From assembly GCA_018432615.1 (NCBI GenBank), contig JAHDSQ010000017.1, forward strand, positions 1 through 64,000: a stretch of DNA of 64,000 bases, in the 5' to 3' direction. Shown piece by piece: positions 37,196 to 45,290 of this stretch. Position numbers and translations under genes: made by a program. Below the pieces are notes generated by a model. It made no database searches, was not told the DNA's origin, and saw nothing but the letters and a program-made list of their open reading frames with translations. Position 1 is the stretch's first letter. Each line of letters starts with the position of its first letter. The DNA comes from Clostridia bacterium (GTDB lineage: Bacteria > Bacillota > Peptococcia > DRI-13 > SM3-B62).

Positions 37196-38176
37196 ATGAA
37201 TTATTCAAAGAACGAGCTGCTCGGATTTTATGAACAGTTGGTACAGGGGCGCAGATATGAGGAAAAAATACTTGGATACGTTAATGAGGGCAAACTGCAA
37301 GGCTTTTTTCACTTGGGGATAGGACAGGAAGCCGCGCAGGTAGGAGTGGTTAACGCTTTAGGCCACAATGATTATCTGGTACCGACACACCGTTTCCATC
37401 CCGGTCTAGCCAACAAGCTGGATTTGAAAACATTGACGGCGGAGCTTTTGGGCAGAAGCAACGGGTATAACAAAGGGAAGGCCTTCACCTTTCATATTTC
37501 TAGTAAAAAAGAGCGGCTATTACCGGTTAACGGTATGTTGGGAGCAGGAATTCCTGAAGCGGTCGGGTATGCCTGGGCCTTGAAAATGGATGAGAAGGAT
37601 GCGGCCGTGGTTTGTGTTCTAGGTGATGGGACAACCAGCGAAGGCAATGTTCATGAAGGGATGAATATTGCTGCTATTTTAGATGCACCAATAGTATTCT
37701 TTATTGAGAATAACGGATGGGCAATATCTAATCCTGTTTCTGAGCAAACCAAAATAGAGGATCTTTCTACACGGGCGATAGCATATGGAATGCCGGGGGT
37801 AACGATTGACGGGAACGATGTCATAACAGTAAAAGAAACTCTTGAAAAAGCTCTTGCCGAGGCGAGAAAAGGGCGGCCCAGCATCGTAGAAGCTAAGACT
37901 TACCGTTGGCGTGGGCATTTTGAAGGAGACCCCGGCTTTTATCGTGATCCCCAAGAACACGAAGAGGCAATGAAAGATGATTGTATCAAGCGTCTTGAGA
38001 AAATCCTGTATGGGCAAGGAGCAACGGACAAAGAGCTTGCCGAGATCGAGGTAAGAGTTCAACAGAGAATTGACGAGGCTTTTGCTTATGCAGAAAAGTC
38101 TCCCTTACCTACAGTTGAGGAAACACTGGATTATGATCAGGTTTATGCTACAAATCTGGGAGGTGACTTATTATGA
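37196..38176 (+). CDS. 2-oxoacid dehydrogenase E1 alpha subunit, module 2
   Basis: 326 aa, a paralogue of the gene at 28133, with the same start (YSKNELLGFYEQ versus YSNQELLKMYEQ), GFFHLGIGQEAAQVG, TPP motif LGDGTTSEGNVHEGMN...ENNGWAIS, and YRWRGHFEGDP. The loop near the active site reads GKAFTFHISS, one residue longer than in module 1, so substrate choice may differ. GGGGGTGTAAGG precedes the ATG. It overlaps E1 beta by ATGA. Confidence 0.88.
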   Translation: MNYSKNELLGFYEQLVQGRRYEEKILGYVNEGKLQGFFHLGIGQEAAQVGVVNALGHNDYLVPTHRFHPGLANKLDLKTLTAELLGRSNGYNKGKAFTFHISSKKERLLPVNGMLGAGIPEAVGYAWALKMDEKDAAVVCVLGDGTTSEGNVHEGMNIAAILDAPIVFFIENNGWAISNPVSEQTKIEDLSTRAIAYGMPGVTIDGNDVITVKETLEKALAEARKGRPSIVEAKTYRWRGHFEGDPGFYRDPQEHEEAMKDDCIKRLEKILYGQGATDKELAEIEVRVQQRIDEAFAYAEKSPLPTVEETLDYDQVYATNLGGDLL

Positions 38177-39144
38177 GAGAGATTGCTTTTTCTCAGGCAA
38201 TTATGGAAGCGCAAATGGAAGAAATGCAAAGGGACAGCAACGTGTTTTTGATTGGTGAAGACGTTGCTAAAATGGGCAGTGCTTTTGGACAAAGCGCCGG
38301 CCTCTACGAAAAGTTCGGCTCAAAGAGGGTTTTCAATATGCCGGTTGCAGAATCGGGATATGTAAATTTTGGTGTCGGTGCGGCCATGGCAGGAAAGCGA
38401 CCTATCGTGGAGATGCAGTTTGCTGATTTCATAGTTTTGGCCTTTGATGCGGTAGGGAATCAGGGACCCAAACAACGCTACATGTCTGGTGGCGAGTTGA
38501 GTGTTCCGATGACGGTAAGGGCCCCCCAGGGCGCGGGCTTTGGAGCTGCTGCTCAACACTCCCAGTGTGTTGAGGCTTGGTTCATGAACTTCCCCGGTTT
38601 AAAAATAGTGATGCCGTCTACCCCGTATGACGGTAAAGGATTGCTGAAAACAGCCATACGTGATAATGACACCGTCCTCTTTCTGGAACATAAAGCCTTA
38701 CTAAGCATCAAGGGAGAGGTTCCGGAGGAAGAATACACTATACCCCTTGGCGAGGGCAAAATCGTCAGGGACGGCACCGATGTCACAATCATTGCCTTGC
38801 AGGCCCAGGTGTATCAGGCTCTGGAAGCTGCGGAAGAACTGGCTAAAGAAGGTATAAGTGCAGAAATCATCGACCCCCGCACGCTAATACCGTTGGATAA
38901 AAAGCTTATCGGAGAATCCGTAAAAAAGACAGGGCGTGTTGTTATTGTTCATGAAGCTCCCAAAAGAGGCGGCTTTGGCAGTGAAATCAGTGCCGTAATA
39001 GCTGAAAACTTTTTCGACAGTTTGCGTGCTCCTATCATAAGAATCGGAGCAGCTAACATTCCGCTACCCTTTGGGATGCCGGAACAATACTGTTTACCAA
39101 ACAAGAATAGTATAGTGCAGAGTGTGAAGGAGCTTTTAAAATAG
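38173..39144 (+). CDS. 2-oxoacid dehydrogenase E1 beta subunit, module 2
   Basis: A 323-aa paralogue of the gene at 29110. IAFSQAIMEAQMEEM, FLIGEDVAKMGSAFGQS, PVAESGYVNFGVGAAMAG with the active-site Glu, and EIIDPRTLIPLDKK with GRVVIVHEAPKRGG. Coupled to E1 alpha by ATGA. A terminator-like hairpin follows before ptb, so expression of the downstream kinase genes may be separately tuned. Confidence 0.9.
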   Translation: MREIAFSQAIMEAQMEEMQRDSNVFLIGEDVAKMGSAFGQSAGLYEKFGSKRVFNMPVAESGYVNFGVGAAMAGKRPIVEMQFADFIVLAFDAVGNQGPKQRYMSGGELSVPMTVRAPQGAGFGAAAQHSQCVEAWFMNFPGLKIVMPSTPYDGKGLLKTAIRDNDTVLFLEHKALLSIKGEVPEEEYTIPLGEGKIVRDGTDVTIIALQAQVYQALEAAEELAKEGISAEIIDPRTLIPLDKKLIGESVKKTGRVVIVHEAPKRGGFGSEISAVIAENFFDSLRAPIIRIGAANIPLPFGMPEQYCLPNKNSIVQSVKELLK

Positions 39145-39166
39145 TTTACTAATGGAGAATAGCGGG

Positions 39167-39216
39167 AAAGGGGGGTTTGACTTGATTATGATTTAAGCCT
39201 GTCAAAGTCCCTTTTT
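39167..39216 (+). terminator. Terminator or attenuator between E1 beta and ptb, module 2
   Basis: Arms AAAGGG...TTTGAC (39167-39181) and GTCAAA..CCCTTT (39201-39214) with a T run through 39216. The stem has a small internal bulge. No obvious promoter is seen in the 30 bp left before ptb, which suggests partial read-through. Confidence 0.55.
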
Positions 39217-39248
39217 CTTGTACATTAGGATGGTAGAGGGGATGGATA

Positions 39249-40175
39249 ATGGTTTATAAAAACTATCAGGAAATCATTACACATATTCAAAAGCGAAACA
39301 GACCAAGTCGAGTAGCTTTGGTTGCCGCCGAAGATGTCAATTCCCTAAGAGCGGTGCAGATGGCCGTTCAAGAAAAAATCTCCGTTCCTCTTCTTATTGG
39401 CAATAAACAAAGAATAAGGGATTTAATGAGGCAAATGGGGATTGCTCCCGAAAAGCAGCAGATTGTAGATACAGCTTCAAACGACAATTATGCTCAAGTG
39501 GCAGTGGATATCTTGCATGCCCAAGAGGCCGACTTTTTAATGAAAGGAAAGATAAAAACGACTGATTTGCTCAAGCCTGTTGTTGATAAAAAGAATGGTT
39601 TACAAAAGGGGTGTTTGATTTCCCATCTTGCTTTCTTTGAAATGCCCTCTTTTCACAAACTGTTGATTATCAGCGATGGGGGAATTGTTCCATATCCGGA
39701 TCTTTGGCAAAAAAAGCAGATTATCATAAATGCTGTTGAATATCTTCGCCACAGTGGATATGAAAAACCCAAAGTTGCGGTACTGGCAGGCGTTGAACAG
39801 GTGAATGAAAAAATGCCGGAAACCCTGGATGCCGCGGAATTGAAAAAAATGAACCGGCGAGGGGAAATTGACGGCTGTATTATTGAAGGGCCCATCTCTT
39901 ATGATTTGGCTATATGCGAAGAGGCGGCCAGAATCAAAGACTATACCTGCTCTTTGTGTGGGGATTTTGACGTTCTGATTGTTCCCAATTTGGTAGCCGG
40001 AAATATCCTTTCTAAGGCCTTAGTTTATCATGGTAAAGCGAAAATGGCCGGAATAGTTGTAGGAGCAAAAGCGCTTATTGCGCTGTCTTCTCGCGGGTCA
40101 TCTGCTGAAGAAAAATACCTTTCTCTGGTTTTAGCAGCAGCGGCACATTCTGCTGTGGTAGTACAGGGAGGTTGA
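39249..40175 (+). CDS. ptb: Phosphate butyryltransferase, module 2
   Basis: 308 aa, a paralogue of the gene at 31252. ADFLMKGKIKTTDLLKP, SHLAFFEMPSFHKL, NAVEYLRHSGYEKPK, EGPISYDLAICEEAA and VPNLVAGNILSKALVY are the family motifs. It carries out acyl-CoA + Pi to acyl-P + CoA. Here ptb precedes buk, the usual clostridial order, and overlaps the upstream edge of the buk ribosome site (GGGAGG). Confidence 0.92.
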   Translation: MVYKNYQEIITHIQKRNRPSRVALVAAEDVNSLRAVQMAVQEKISVPLLIGNKQRIRDLMRQMGIAPEKQQIVDTASNDNYAQVAVDILHAQEADFLMKGKIKTTDLLKPVVDKKNGLQKGCLISHLAFFEMPSFHKLLIISDGGIVPYPDLWQKKQIIINAVEYLRHSGYEKPKVAVLAGVEQVNEKMPETLDAAELKKMNRRGEIDGCIIEGPISYDLAICEEAARIKDYTCSLCGDFDVLIVPNLVAGNILSKALVYHGKAKMAGIVVGAKALIALSSRGSSAEEKYLSLVLAAAAHSAVVVQGG

Positions 40176-40180
40176 TTAGA

Positions 40181-41245
40181 ATGGGATATCTGATTTTAGT
40201 TATTAATCCGGGTTCAACCACAACAAAGCTTGCCGTTTATAACAATGAAAGAGAAAAGGTAAGTTCCAGCATAGAACATAATTCGCAAGAGTTGCAAGCT
40301 TTGGGGTCGATTATTAATCAACTGTCTTTGCGTATAAAGGCAGTGGTGGATTTTCTTGATAAAAACAACATCAAGACTACCGAGCTTTCGGTAATTGCAG
40401 CTCGGGGTGGGCTCTTGCCGTCGGTAAAATCCGGCGCTTATGTGGTAAATGAGAAAATGGTAAAAACATTAATACAGGCTCCGGCAGGAGAACATGCTGC
40501 CAATTTGGGCGCTGTTATTGCCCGTGAGATTGCCAGTCCTTTGGGCCTTAAGGCGTATATCTATGATGCGGTTGCAATAGATGAGATGGAGGAGGTTGCC
40601 AAGTTCACCGGTCTTAGCGGTGTGACCAGGTCAAGCCTGGTTCATAACCTGAACATGCGAGCGGCTGCACGTGAAACCGCAGTGAAGGATAAAGTGAACT
40701 ACAATCAGGCCACCTACGTTATTGCTCATCTAGGGGGAGGAATTTCAATTGGTCTTTTAAAAAAGGGAAGGATGATAGATGTTGTTTCTGATGATGAAGG
40801 GCCTATGTCTCCGGAGAGGGCCGGGAGAATCCCTGCTTTGCAAATGTTGGGAATATGCTTAAAAAATCAAGAAGAAAAGGATGTCATGCAAAGAAAATTA
40901 CGGGGACAGGGAGGTCTTGTTTCTCATTTGAATTCCAACAACGCACAAGAGGTTGAAAAAAGAATTCAGGACGGCGATATGTATGCCGCAAAAGTTTACA
41001 GGGCGATGGCTTATCAAATCGCAAAAGGGATTGGAGAGTTGGTTGCCGCGGCAAGTGGAAAGGTCGATAAAATCATCTTAACAGGAGGGATGGCAAACTC
41101 CAAAATGTTGACGGGATGGGTAAAAAAGCGAATTGTTTCTTTTGCTCCCGTTACAATCATTCCCGGTGAAAACGAAATGCGGGCATTGGCACAAGGTGCT
41201 TTTCGGGTATTAACAGGCCAGGAAAAAGCTCGCCAATACAAATGA
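40181..41245 (+). CDS. buk: Butyrate (branched-chain fatty acid) kinase, module 2
   Basis: 354 aa, a paralogue of the gene at 30159. Start LILVINPGSTTTKLAVYNN, IAARGGLLPSVKSGAYVVNE, AHLGGGISIGLLKKGRMIDV, LTGGMANSKML. Start chosen at ATG 40181, eight bases after GGGAGG; an in-frame TTG at 40172 lies inside that site. Final ATP-yielding step of module 2. No clear terminator after it. Confidence 0.92.
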   Translation: MGYLILVINPGSTTTKLAVYNNEREKVSSSIEHNSQELQALGSIINQLSLRIKAVVDFLDKNNIKTTELSVIAARGGLLPSVKSGAYVVNEKMVKTLIQAPAGEHAANLGAVIAREIASPLGLKAYIYDAVAIDEMEEVAKFTGLSGVTRSSLVHNLNMRAAARETAVKDKVNYNQATYVIAHLGGGISIGLLKKGRMIDVVSDDEGPMSPERAGRIPALQMLGICLKNQEEKDVMQRKLRGQGGLVSHLNSNNAQEVEKRIQDGDMYAAKVYRAMAYQIAKGIGELVAAASGKVDKIILTGGMANSKMLTGWVKKRIVSFAPVTIIPGENEMRALAQGAFRVLTGQEKARQYK

Positions 41246-41419
41246 AGTGAGTCAATAATTTATTTTGTCTTGCTACCCCAGCAAGAGTTATGCCAAAAAA
41301 ATAAATAATACACATAGTTGTAAATTTTAGAACAAAACAATACAATAAACGTCACATTTATGGTATTATTTCTGGTAAGAGTAAAATTATGTTTGTATGT
41401 CTTGTAGGGAGGAGTAAGA

Positions 41420-41800
41420 ATGAATAAAGAAGCTCTGAAACATTGGCGTTTTGTCATGACCATGAGATGGCTGGCCAGAATAACAAGTATTCTTTCGATG
41501 GGGACTATACTGGTGATGTTTGCTCGCGGGGAAGAGATAAAAAATCTTGCTAGCAACAGTTTCGGACAGTGGGTTATGATTTTTCTTGTACCGGGGGCTT
41601 TAATATTCGGCATGTTGCTCGGATGGTGGAAGGAGATGCCAGGGGGGGTTATTGCCGTAGGCAGTGCTTTGATGTATACCGTGGTCAAGTTCATGGTAGA
41701 AGGCACCTGGAACGGGGAATTTGAGTACATTTTCTTTGCGATACCGGGAATGTTGTTTGTGGCCACTTGGGCTTTGGATATTGAAGAATTGTATGATTAA
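41420..41800 (+). CDS. Small integral membrane protein, unknown function
   Basis: 126 aa with about four hydrophobic helices (WLARITSILSMGTILVMFA; WVMIFLVPGALIFGMLLGW; GGVIAVGSALMYTVVKF; YIFFAIPGMLFVATWAL). The last helix is followed by an acidic end, DIEELYD. No charged catalytic motif. GGGAGGAG precedes the ATG. I do not recognise the family with confidence. The upstream 174-bp gap shows only a TGGTATTAT-like -10. Confidence 0.6.
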   Translation: MNKEALKHWRFVMTMRWLARITSILSMGTILVMFARGEEIKNLASNSFGQWVMIFLVPGALIFGMLLGWWKEMPGGVIAVGSALMYTVVKFMVEGTWNGEFEYIFFAIPGMLFVATWALDIEELYD

Positions 41801-41848
41801 AGAGAAATGGGCAAACTACTATTGAGAAAATAGTAGGGAGGATTTCAA

Positions 41849-42166
41849 GTGAAAAGGGTAAGCGGTAATTTGTTTGTTGCCAGGAATATGGTGTATTATA
41901 TACTAGGGGTCCTGGAATTGTTGCTTGCCTTTCGTTTTATCTTTAAACTATTGGGAGCAAATCCGGGCAGCGGTTTTGTTTCCTTTATTTATTCCCTCAG
42001 CGGAGTGTTTTTATCACCTTTTCAAGGTATATTCAGATCGGTGGTAACGAAGGGGATAGAGGCCAGGGCAGTATTTGAACCGGCTACGTTGATAGCCATG
42101 GCTGTTTATGCTCTGGCTGCTTATGGCATTGCGAAGCTTATGGAGATAAAAAAAACCTCCCCATAA
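41849..42166 (+). CDS. YggT family membrane protein
   Basis: A 105-aa protein with two to three membrane helices and the YggT signature: YYILGVLELLLAFRFIFKLLG, then FIYSLSGVFLSPFQGIF, then a final helix AMAVYALAAYGIAKLM. Family members are linked to osmotic tolerance and cell division clusters; the role here is unknown. GGGAGG precedes the start; 48 bp after the previous membrane protein gene, probably co-transcribed. Confidence 0.75.
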   Translation: MKRVSGNLFVARNMVYYILGVLELLLAFRFIFKLLGANPGSGFVSFIYSLSGVFLSPFQGIFRSVVTKGIEARAVFEPATLIAMAVYALAAYGIAKLMEIKKTSP

Positions 42167-42196
42167 ATGTTTGTTAAATAGATGGAGGTGTTAATT

Positions 42197-43126
42197 ATGT
42201 CAGCGTATCAATTTGTTTATGGGCCAGTTCCTTCCAGGAGGATGGGACTTTCTCTTGGCATCAGTCCTATACCCAAGAAGGTATGTAATTACTCGTGTGT
42301 TTATTGCCAATTAGGAAGGACACGGGGAATGACTAACGAGCGGCGGTCGTTTTACCAGGTGGAGGCGCTTGTTAAGGAATTCAAGGATTATATTAAGAAA
42401 GGCGGAGTGTTTGATATTGTGACGCTCGTCGGCGAGGGAGAACCGACCTTATTTGCCGATATGCACGATCTTATTAAGGAACTCAAAAAAAACACTACAA
42501 AACCGATTGCAGTGATTACCAATGGTGCACTTTTGTACGAAGAGGAGGTAAAAGCCGGGCTGAAGGAAGCAGACCTCGTTTTGCCTTCGCTTGATGCTTA
42601 TGATGAAGAGACCTTTATAAAAATAAACCGCCCTTACGGTACAATTAGATTCGACGATGTTTTCCGGGGACTTAAGGATTTCTCCCATGAGTATGAAGGT
42701 GAATTATGGATCGAAACTATGCTGGTCAAGGGAATCAATGACAGCGAAGAGGGTTTACAGAAAATGAAGGAACTATTAACGGAGGTTTCATACGACAGAC
42801 TATTTATCAATAGTCCGGTTCGGCCTCCGGCGGAGAAATGGGTCGAACAGCCATCAGAGGGGACCATGGCCAGAGCCCAGGAGATTTTGGGAGGTACACT
42901 CATAAATGTTTTGGCCTCTGAGGGATTTGCCAGTGGGGTAGAGGACCATTATGAGGCGGTGTTAAGCATTATCGGCAGGCACCCCATGAATCAGCATGAA
43001 GTCAGAAGCTTCTTAAATTCAAGAAGTTGTGATAATATAGAGGAAATATTCAAGAGACTGACACGGGACGACGGTGTAGAGACTATAGAATACAAAGGAT
43101 ATAAAACCTTTAGGCTGAAGTATTGA
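42197..43126 (+). CDS. Radical SAM protein (COG0731 type)
   Basis: A 309-aa radical SAM enzyme. YGPVPSRRMGLSLGISPIPKK read in pieces leads to the [4Fe-4S] motif CNYSCVYC. TLVGEGEPTLF is the GEP motif that binds SAM, and VITNGALL the next strand. The C-terminal 60 residues (HPMNQHEVRSFL...TIEYKGYKTFRL) form a small helix-turn-helix-like domain. COG0731 members include wyosine-type tRNA enzymes in archaea, but bacterial ones are uncharacterised. Start at ATG 42197 after GGAGGTG. Confidence 0.85.
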   Translation: MSAYQFVYGPVPSRRMGLSLGISPIPKKVCNYSCVYCQLGRTRGMTNERRSFYQVEALVKEFKDYIKKGGVFDIVTLVGEGEPTLFADMHDLIKELKKNTTKPIAVITNGALLYEEEVKAGLKEADLVLPSLDAYDEETFIKINRPYGTIRFDDVFRGLKDFSHEYEGELWIETMLVKGINDSEEGLQKMKELLTEVSYDRLFINSPVRPPAEKWVEQPSEGTMARAQEILGGTLINVLASEGFASGVEDHYEAVLSIIGRHPMNQHEVRSFLNSRSCDNIEEIFKRLTRDDGVETIEYKGYKTFRLKY

Positions 43127-43141
43127 TAAGGAAGAAGGCTA

Positions 43142-44023
43142 ATGATAATGAAAAGACCGGTCAACAGGGTAGCGGCAATTCATGATTTATCCGGCTTTGG
43201 CAGGACGTCCCTTTCCGTGGTCATTCCTATTCTATCGACCATGGGGGTTCAGGTATGTTCCCTTCCCACTGCCGTCTTGTCAACGCACACAGGAGGTTTC
43301 AAAGAATATAGCTTAGTGGATTTAACAGACTCCATGGAAGGATTTATTTCACACTGGCACAAGCTGGGATTGGAATTTGATTGTATTTACAGTGGTTTTC
43401 TTGGATCAGCCCGGCAAATAGAAATAATCACCGGTTTTATCAATGCCTTTTCGGGGAACTCTCCCCTAGTCGTCATTGATCCGGTTATGGGGGATAATGG
43501 TAAACTCTATCAGACGATGGACAAGGAAATGGTTAAAAACATGAAAGGATTCATAAAAAAGGGTGATGTAATCACTCCGAACTATACGGAGGCAGCTTAC
43601 CTTCTGGATGAAAAGTACAGCGACCGTATTAACGAAAAAACCGTAAAAGAATGGTTGATAAGGCTTTCCGAAATGGGACCTCGTATCGTGATAATCACCA
43701 GCGTTCCTGAGGACGAAAGTAAGAACAAAACAAGTGTGATGGCTTATGACCGAGAGGACGAACGTTTCTGGAAGGTCAGCTGTGTTTATATACCGGCCCA
43801 TTTCCCCGGGACGGGCGATTGTTTTACAAGCGTTATTGTCGGTAGTCTGCTACAGGGAGATAGTTTGCCTATCGCCCTGGACAGAGGGGTACAGTTTATC
43901 ACCGCGGCAATCAGAGCCAGTTACGGTTTTAAATACCCGGAAAGGGAAGGAATCCTGCTGGAGAGGGTCCTGGAAAATCTCAATATCCCGGTCATTACAA
44001 GCAGTTATGAACTCCTAGAGTGA
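43142..44023 (+). CDS. Pyridoxal/pyridoxamine kinase
   Basis: A 293-aa ribokinase-fold vitamin B6 kinase making PLP or PMP. AIHDLSGFGRTSLSVVIPIL at the N-terminus, LPTAVLSTHTGG (substrate site), VIDPVMGDNGKLY, TPNYTEAAYLL, and the anion-hole/catalytic-base motif FPGTGDCFTSV. ATG 43142 and ATG 43148 are both possible starts behind AAGGAAGAAGG. Fifteen bp after the radical SAM gene. It converges on serC, a PLP enzyme. Confidence 0.9.
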   Translation: MIMKRPVNRVAAIHDLSGFGRTSLSVVIPILSTMGVQVCSLPTAVLSTHTGGFKEYSLVDLTDSMEGFISHWHKLGLEFDCIYSGFLGSARQIEIITGFINAFSGNSPLVVIDPVMGDNGKLYQTMDKEMVKNMKGFIKKGDVITPNYTEAAYLLDEKYSDRINEKTVKEWLIRLSEMGPRIVIITSVPEDESKNKTSVMAYDREDERFWKVSCVYIPAHFPGTGDCFTSVIVGSLLQGDSLPIALDRGVQFITAAIRASYGFKYPEREGILLERVLENLNIPVITSSYELLE

Positions 44024-44041
44024 CGCAAAAATTTTGTTAGA

Positions 44042-45130
44042 TCAATTATTTTTTTGGAAGGAAAGCATGAAATCACGCAAAGCCAAACAGTTTTCGTAAG
44101 TCACAGCGTTATAAGCGGAAGCCCGGCAGCCTCCAACAGAACGGTGGCCGTTTAATCCGACGAAACCGGCGTTCTTGGCTTCGGCTAAAAACTTTTTCTC
44201 CAGCTCCTCGTTGGCCAGGCGGAAGGCGATATTCATGTAAGAACGGCTTTCTTTTTCAGCGTGACCTTGATAAAAACCATTGCTCTGGTCGATTGCATCG
44301 TAGATCAGAGCTGCTTTTTTAACATTGAGCTCTTTCAGCCCTTCAAGGCCGCCGTTGTCCTTAGCCCAGGAAAGCACATTTTTCAGCATATAGATCCCGT
44401 AAGCCGGGGGTGTGTTGTAGAGGGAATTCTTGTCAGCATGTATATCGTAACGAAGCATGGTGGGAATGTCCTTCCTTGCTTCTTCGATTGAGTCCTTGCG
44501 AATGATGACAACGGTGACTCCCGAAGGACCGAGGTTTTTTTGAGCACCCGCGTAGATGAGGGCAAACTTACTAATATCAACGGGTCTGGATAGAATATCG
44601 CTTGACATATCTGCAACGAGCGGAATATTTCCGGTTTCGGGAAAAGAATGCCATTGGGTACCGTGGATGGTGTTGTTGCTGGTAATATGCAGATAAGCGG
44701 TATCGGGGGAAAGCGTTAACTCTTTTATATCAGGGATACTGCGGTATTTTTCGTTTTTTGTGCTTGCCGCTTCGTAAGCCTCCCCAAGTTTTTTTGCTTC
44801 AGCCAAGGCTTTTTCCGACCAAGCACCGGTCATGAGGTAGGCGGCCTTTTTTCCCTCCTTAAGGAAATTCATAGGAACCATGGTAAACTGTAGGCTTGCG
44901 CCGCCCTGAAGGAAAAGGACATCATATTCTGTAGGAATATTAAGCAGCTCAAACAGAAGGGATTTTGCGTCGTTATGAATTGCTTCATATTCCTTGCTCC
45001 GATGGCTCATTTCCATAACGGACATGCCGGAACCCTGGTAATTAACGAGCTCTTCTGCGGCCTTTTGCAATACGGAAAGGGGAAGGGCTGACGGCCCGGC
45101 ATTAAAGTTTTTTGCACGTGTTAAGGACAT
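44042..45130 (-). CDS. serC: Phosphoserine aminotransferase
   Basis: A 362-aa PLP enzyme that transfers the amino group of glutamate to 3-phosphohydroxypyruvate in serine synthesis. NFNAGPSALPLSVLQKAAEEL, QGSGMSVMEMSHRSKEY, LFLQGGASLQFTMVPMN, the PLP-Lys in YAGAQKNLGPSGV, and GHRSVGGCRAS near the end are standard. Start chosen at ATG 45130 with AGGGAGTG upstream; a GTG at 45139 is in frame. Convergent with the pyridoxal kinase gene, 18 bp apart. Confidence 0.95.
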   Translation of the reverse strand: MSLTRAKNFNAGPSALPLSVLQKAAEELVNYQGSGMSVMEMSHRSKEYEAIHNDAKSLLFELLNIPTEYDVLFLQGGASLQFTMVPMNFLKEGKKAAYLMTGAWSEKALAEAKKLGEAYEAASTKNEKYRSIPDIKELTLSPDTAYLHITSNNTIHGTQWHSFPETGNIPLVADMSSDILSRPVDISKFALIYAGAQKNLGPSGVTVVIIRKDSIEEARKDIPTMLRYDIHADKNSLYNTPPAYGIYMLKNVLSWAKDNGGLEGLKELNVKKAALIYDAIDQSNGFYQGHAEKESRSYMNIAFRLANEELEKKFLAEAKNAGFVGLNGHRSVGGCRASAYNAVTYENCLALRDFMLSFQKNN

Positions 45131-45262
45131 TAATATCACTCCCTGTATCTATTAAATAATAATAGTAATTTGATTTACGAATAAACATATATTACATTTA
45201 AAAATGCAGTATTGTCAATGAGGAAGAACTGTTTTATTCACAAAAAAGGTGCTTGCATGGCG

Positions 45263-45278
45263 GGTTTCACGTGAAACC
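45263..45278. other. parS-like centromere site
   Basis: GGTTTCACGTGAAACC is a perfect 16-bp palindrome. The Bacillus consensus for ParB/Spo0J binding is TGTTTCACGTGAAACA, so 14 of 16 bases match, including the whole GTTTCACGTGAAAC core. It lies just upstream of the M48 protease gene. Confidence 0.8.
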
Positions 45279-45290
45279 AAGGCTAAGAAA

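Noticed and set aside
28133-41245. Classical butyrate synthesis from acetyl-CoA as the job of ptb/buk
   Set aside because: No thiolase, hydroxybutyryl-CoA dehydrogenase, crotonase or butyryl-CoA dehydrogenase genes are in the cluster; E1/E2/E3 genes are there instead. The classical route elsewhere in the genome cannot be excluded.
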